Source: Ascoidea asiatica (taxonomy: Eukaryota; Ascomycota; Saccharomycetes; Ascoideales; Ascoideaceae). Taken from it: 64,000 bases of DNA. Below are positions 62,310 through 64,000 of this stretch, piece by piece. The stretch covers positions 136,593 through 200,592 of the forward strand of contig BCKQ01000005.1 of assembly GCA_001600695.1 (NCBI GenBank), given 5' to 3'. Both the position numbers and the translations under genes were made by a program. Under the pieces are notes generated by a model. The model worked only from the letters and a program-made list of their open reading frames with translations, had not been told where the DNA came from and searched no databases. Position 1 is the first letter of the stretch; every line of letters begins with the position of its first letter.

Positions 62310-63728
62310 ATTGAACAAAATCTAAATTCTAAAGTCTAGGATATGTTTAACTGTAATATTTTTGATCTAAATATATATTTTAAACCTTTTATATCACTCA
62401 CAATAATCATTCAACCTCATATAATCAATCAAATTAAATTAAATTATGTTTAATTTAATCAAATCAATATAAATCACTTCCAACTGAAAAATGGTTACCC
62501 GGCCAACTTGCCTGCAAAAACAAATATCCGTGTTCCCGTTGATGTCTGAACTAATCTCCGTGTCAAAACTTCCGTAGTAAAGTTTCCGTGACAAAACTTC
62601 TCAAACTCAGCTGAAACTTCTGCGCGGATAATTAACAAGTTATCAACAATTGACAAATGATCCCCTTATGAAGTTATCAGTTATTTTTGTTCTTCCAACT
62701 TGCAGTGATCGCAGTAGTTGTGATAGTAATTAACTCTACAGTTTCAGTCAGAATCTTTATCAGATTTTCTCTTTGAAATAAGTTAATCTATTTTTTAAAA
62801 ATATAAAAAAATATAACTAAATTAAAGCTCAATTTAATTCATAAGCTGCTTTTCTTAAATTCTTCTGATCTTTTTTTTTTGATTTTTAATTAATTTTTAT
62901 TCAATTAAAATCATCATTTAACTTATCTTTTAATTTCTCTTTTTTCTCGCTTTTGCACCGTGTTTTTTATCAAAAATTATCAATCTTTTTTTTGTTTTTT
63001 TTTTATTTGTTTTTCGCATTCCCGTTTTTTTAATATCTTTAAAATCACTCTTCAAAGAAATCAAATAATCCAAATTCAAATTTAATTTTCTTTGATTCAT
63101 TATCAAACAAATTTATTCTCAAGGTTTTTTATTCTCAAGGTTTTAAAAAAAAAAGTATGTATAAATTCAAATCATTAAATATTTCGTCATATTTTTAGAA
63201 TATTTTTAACTTTTTTTTTCGATTTTTAATTATTTTTTCTAAACTTAAATCAATTATTATATGGGTTTTTAATATACTATGTTTACCTTTTCAAAAATTC
63301 TTAAAGTCTGAATACAGTAATAGTAATTAAAAGTAATAGTTATACACTATATCTTTCCATAATCAAAATTTTATATTTCAACTTTTCTTAAATTTATCAA
63401 TTTATGACTTCTTTCATATTCAATTATTAATTTTGCTTTAATTTCAAAATTAAGCTTAAATATCAATTTTAATTTCAGTTTCAATTCAGATAATATGAAT
63501 AAAATGTTAATACTCATTTACTACCTTAAAATATTTTAAAAACTTTCAATCATCAGTAATTTTTTTCAACTTATATTATATTCTTATGAAATATTTTCGT
63601 ACTTTCTTTCTTTCTTTCTTTTTTTCTCATAATTCATTTTAGAAATGATTAAACAATTACTAACAAAATATTCCTTCTTTTCATTTATCAAGCCAATTGA
63701 AAAAAATAAATCCTTCTCATATTAAGAA
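62310..63728. promoter_or_regulatory. 1.4 kb upstream region of the last gene
   Basis: This region is divergent between MRP10 and the Ser/Asn-rich gene at 63729. The portion after about 62770 is pyrimidine-rich with long T tracts and a TTTC tetramer run (63601-63622), looking like a long 5' leader. A GTATGT (63155-63160) and a TACTAAC (63658-63664) suggest a leader intron. A TACAGTA motif occurs at 63313-63319. No coding exon is evident. Confidence 0.5.
63155..63726 (+). other. Putative 5' leader intron
   Basis: The GTATGT donor at 63155, the perfect TACTAAC branch site at 63658-63664 and an AG at 63725-63726, two bases before the ATG, define a possible 572-base intron. The exon upstream has no suitable ATG, so it would be in the 5' untranslated leader. 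Other AGs between the branch site and 63726 are possible acceptors. Confidence 0.4.
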
Positions 63729-64000
63729 ATGGTATCTGAAACTTATTCATCAAGTTCTGTATCAACTTCAAGCTCTTCCATAACTCCAATAAATTCTCTG
63801 TCAAATAATTCAAAAAATGAATTAAATAATACCTCAAAATTAAAAAATAAAAATTATAAAAATAAAAACAATTCTCATAAATCTCCTCAGATTGAAAATA
63901 ATAGACCTTCAAAACTTCAAAAGATTTCTTCTAATTCTAATTCCAGTTTTAATTCAATTTCTAACAATTCTTCAAATAAATTACCAACTCCAACTACTTA
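63729..64000 (+). CDS. Start of a Ser/Asn-rich protein (partial, 3' end outside window)
   Basis: An ATG at 63729 opens a frame that stays open to the window end (90 codons). The visible part is Ser/Asn/Thr/Lys-rich (MVSETYSSSSVSTSS..., NNTSKLKNKNYKNK, SNSSFNSISNNSSN), a disordered N-terminus like those of many yeast kinases and regulators. No domain is reached, so no function is offered. Long pyrimidine-rich leaders such as the one upstream are common for regulatory genes. Confidence 0.6.
   Translation, partial: MVSETYSSSSVSTSSSSITPINSLSNNSKNELNNTSKLKNKNYKNKNNSHKSPQIENNRPSKLQKISSNSNSSFNSISNNSSNKLPTPTT

Overview
The window is nuclear DNA of a budding yeast (Saccharomycotina) with a strongly A+T-rich genome. 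Almost every conserved gene has a single-copy counterpart in ascomycete yeasts. Genes lie on both strands and are spaced like eukaryotic genes, not in operons. At least six are split by short introns with GTATGT-like donors and TACTAAC-like branch sites. None of these six is, to my knowledge, interrupted in Saccharomyces cerevisiae, and a 5-hydroxyisourate hydrolase (absent from S. cerevisiae) is present. The species therefore probably lies outside the Saccharomycetaceae. I cannot name it. CTG codons are absent from CDC48 and MAP1, so the genetic code (CUG as Leu or Ser) cannot be read from those genes.

Layout. 1-8.2 kb: an unrecognised small gene (-), a bHLH-zipper transcription factor (+) and the vacuolar PI(3,5)P2 regulator VAC7 (-), then 1.4 kb without a gene. 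8.2-16.6 kb: the chromatin AAA-ATPase/bromodomain gene YTA7 (-), a 1.3 kb gap, mitochondrial acyl carrier protein ACP1 (-) divergent from mitochondrial ribosomal protein MRPS12 (+), and the Arp2/3 subunit ARC35 (-). 16.6-24.4 kb: a 2.6 kb gene-free stretch with several small repeats, then a very long Ser/Asn/Gln-rich protein whose C-terminus resembles the Bni4/Afr1 group (+). 24.8-32.3 kb: HIU hydrolase (-), TFIIH subunit TFB5 (+, 19-nt first exon), Golgi tether COG3 (-), glutathione synthetase GSH2 (+) and an RRT8/LDS-like membrane protein (-, spliced). 32.9-41.7 kb: CMC1 (+, spliced), SMC5 (+), MAP1 (+), a tiny zinc-ribbon protein (-) and RPF2 (+). 41.8-57.6 kb: TRP3 (-, spliced), NOT5/NOT3 (-, spliced), TEL1 (-) and a GH5-like gene (+) whose acid/base glutamate is replaced by lysine. 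57.9-64 kb: CDC48 (-), YCH1-like rhodanese phosphatase (+), MRP10 (-, spliced) and the start of a Ser/Asn-rich gene (+) cut by the window end.

The genes are housekeeping functions with no evident shared pathway. Recurring themes are mitochondrial biogenesis (ACP1, MRPS12, CMC1, MRP10) and chromatin/genome maintenance (YTA7, TFB5, SMC5, TEL1). I found no tRNA, rRNA, CRISPR array or recognisable transposon. No clearly new multi-gene system is visible. The most unusual signals are a TACCGTAC / TACTGTA motif family that I saw only in intergenic DNA, the GH5-like protein lacking its acid/base residue, conserved small introns, and plausible stress or cell-cycle promoter sites next to GSH2, CDC48 and SMC5.
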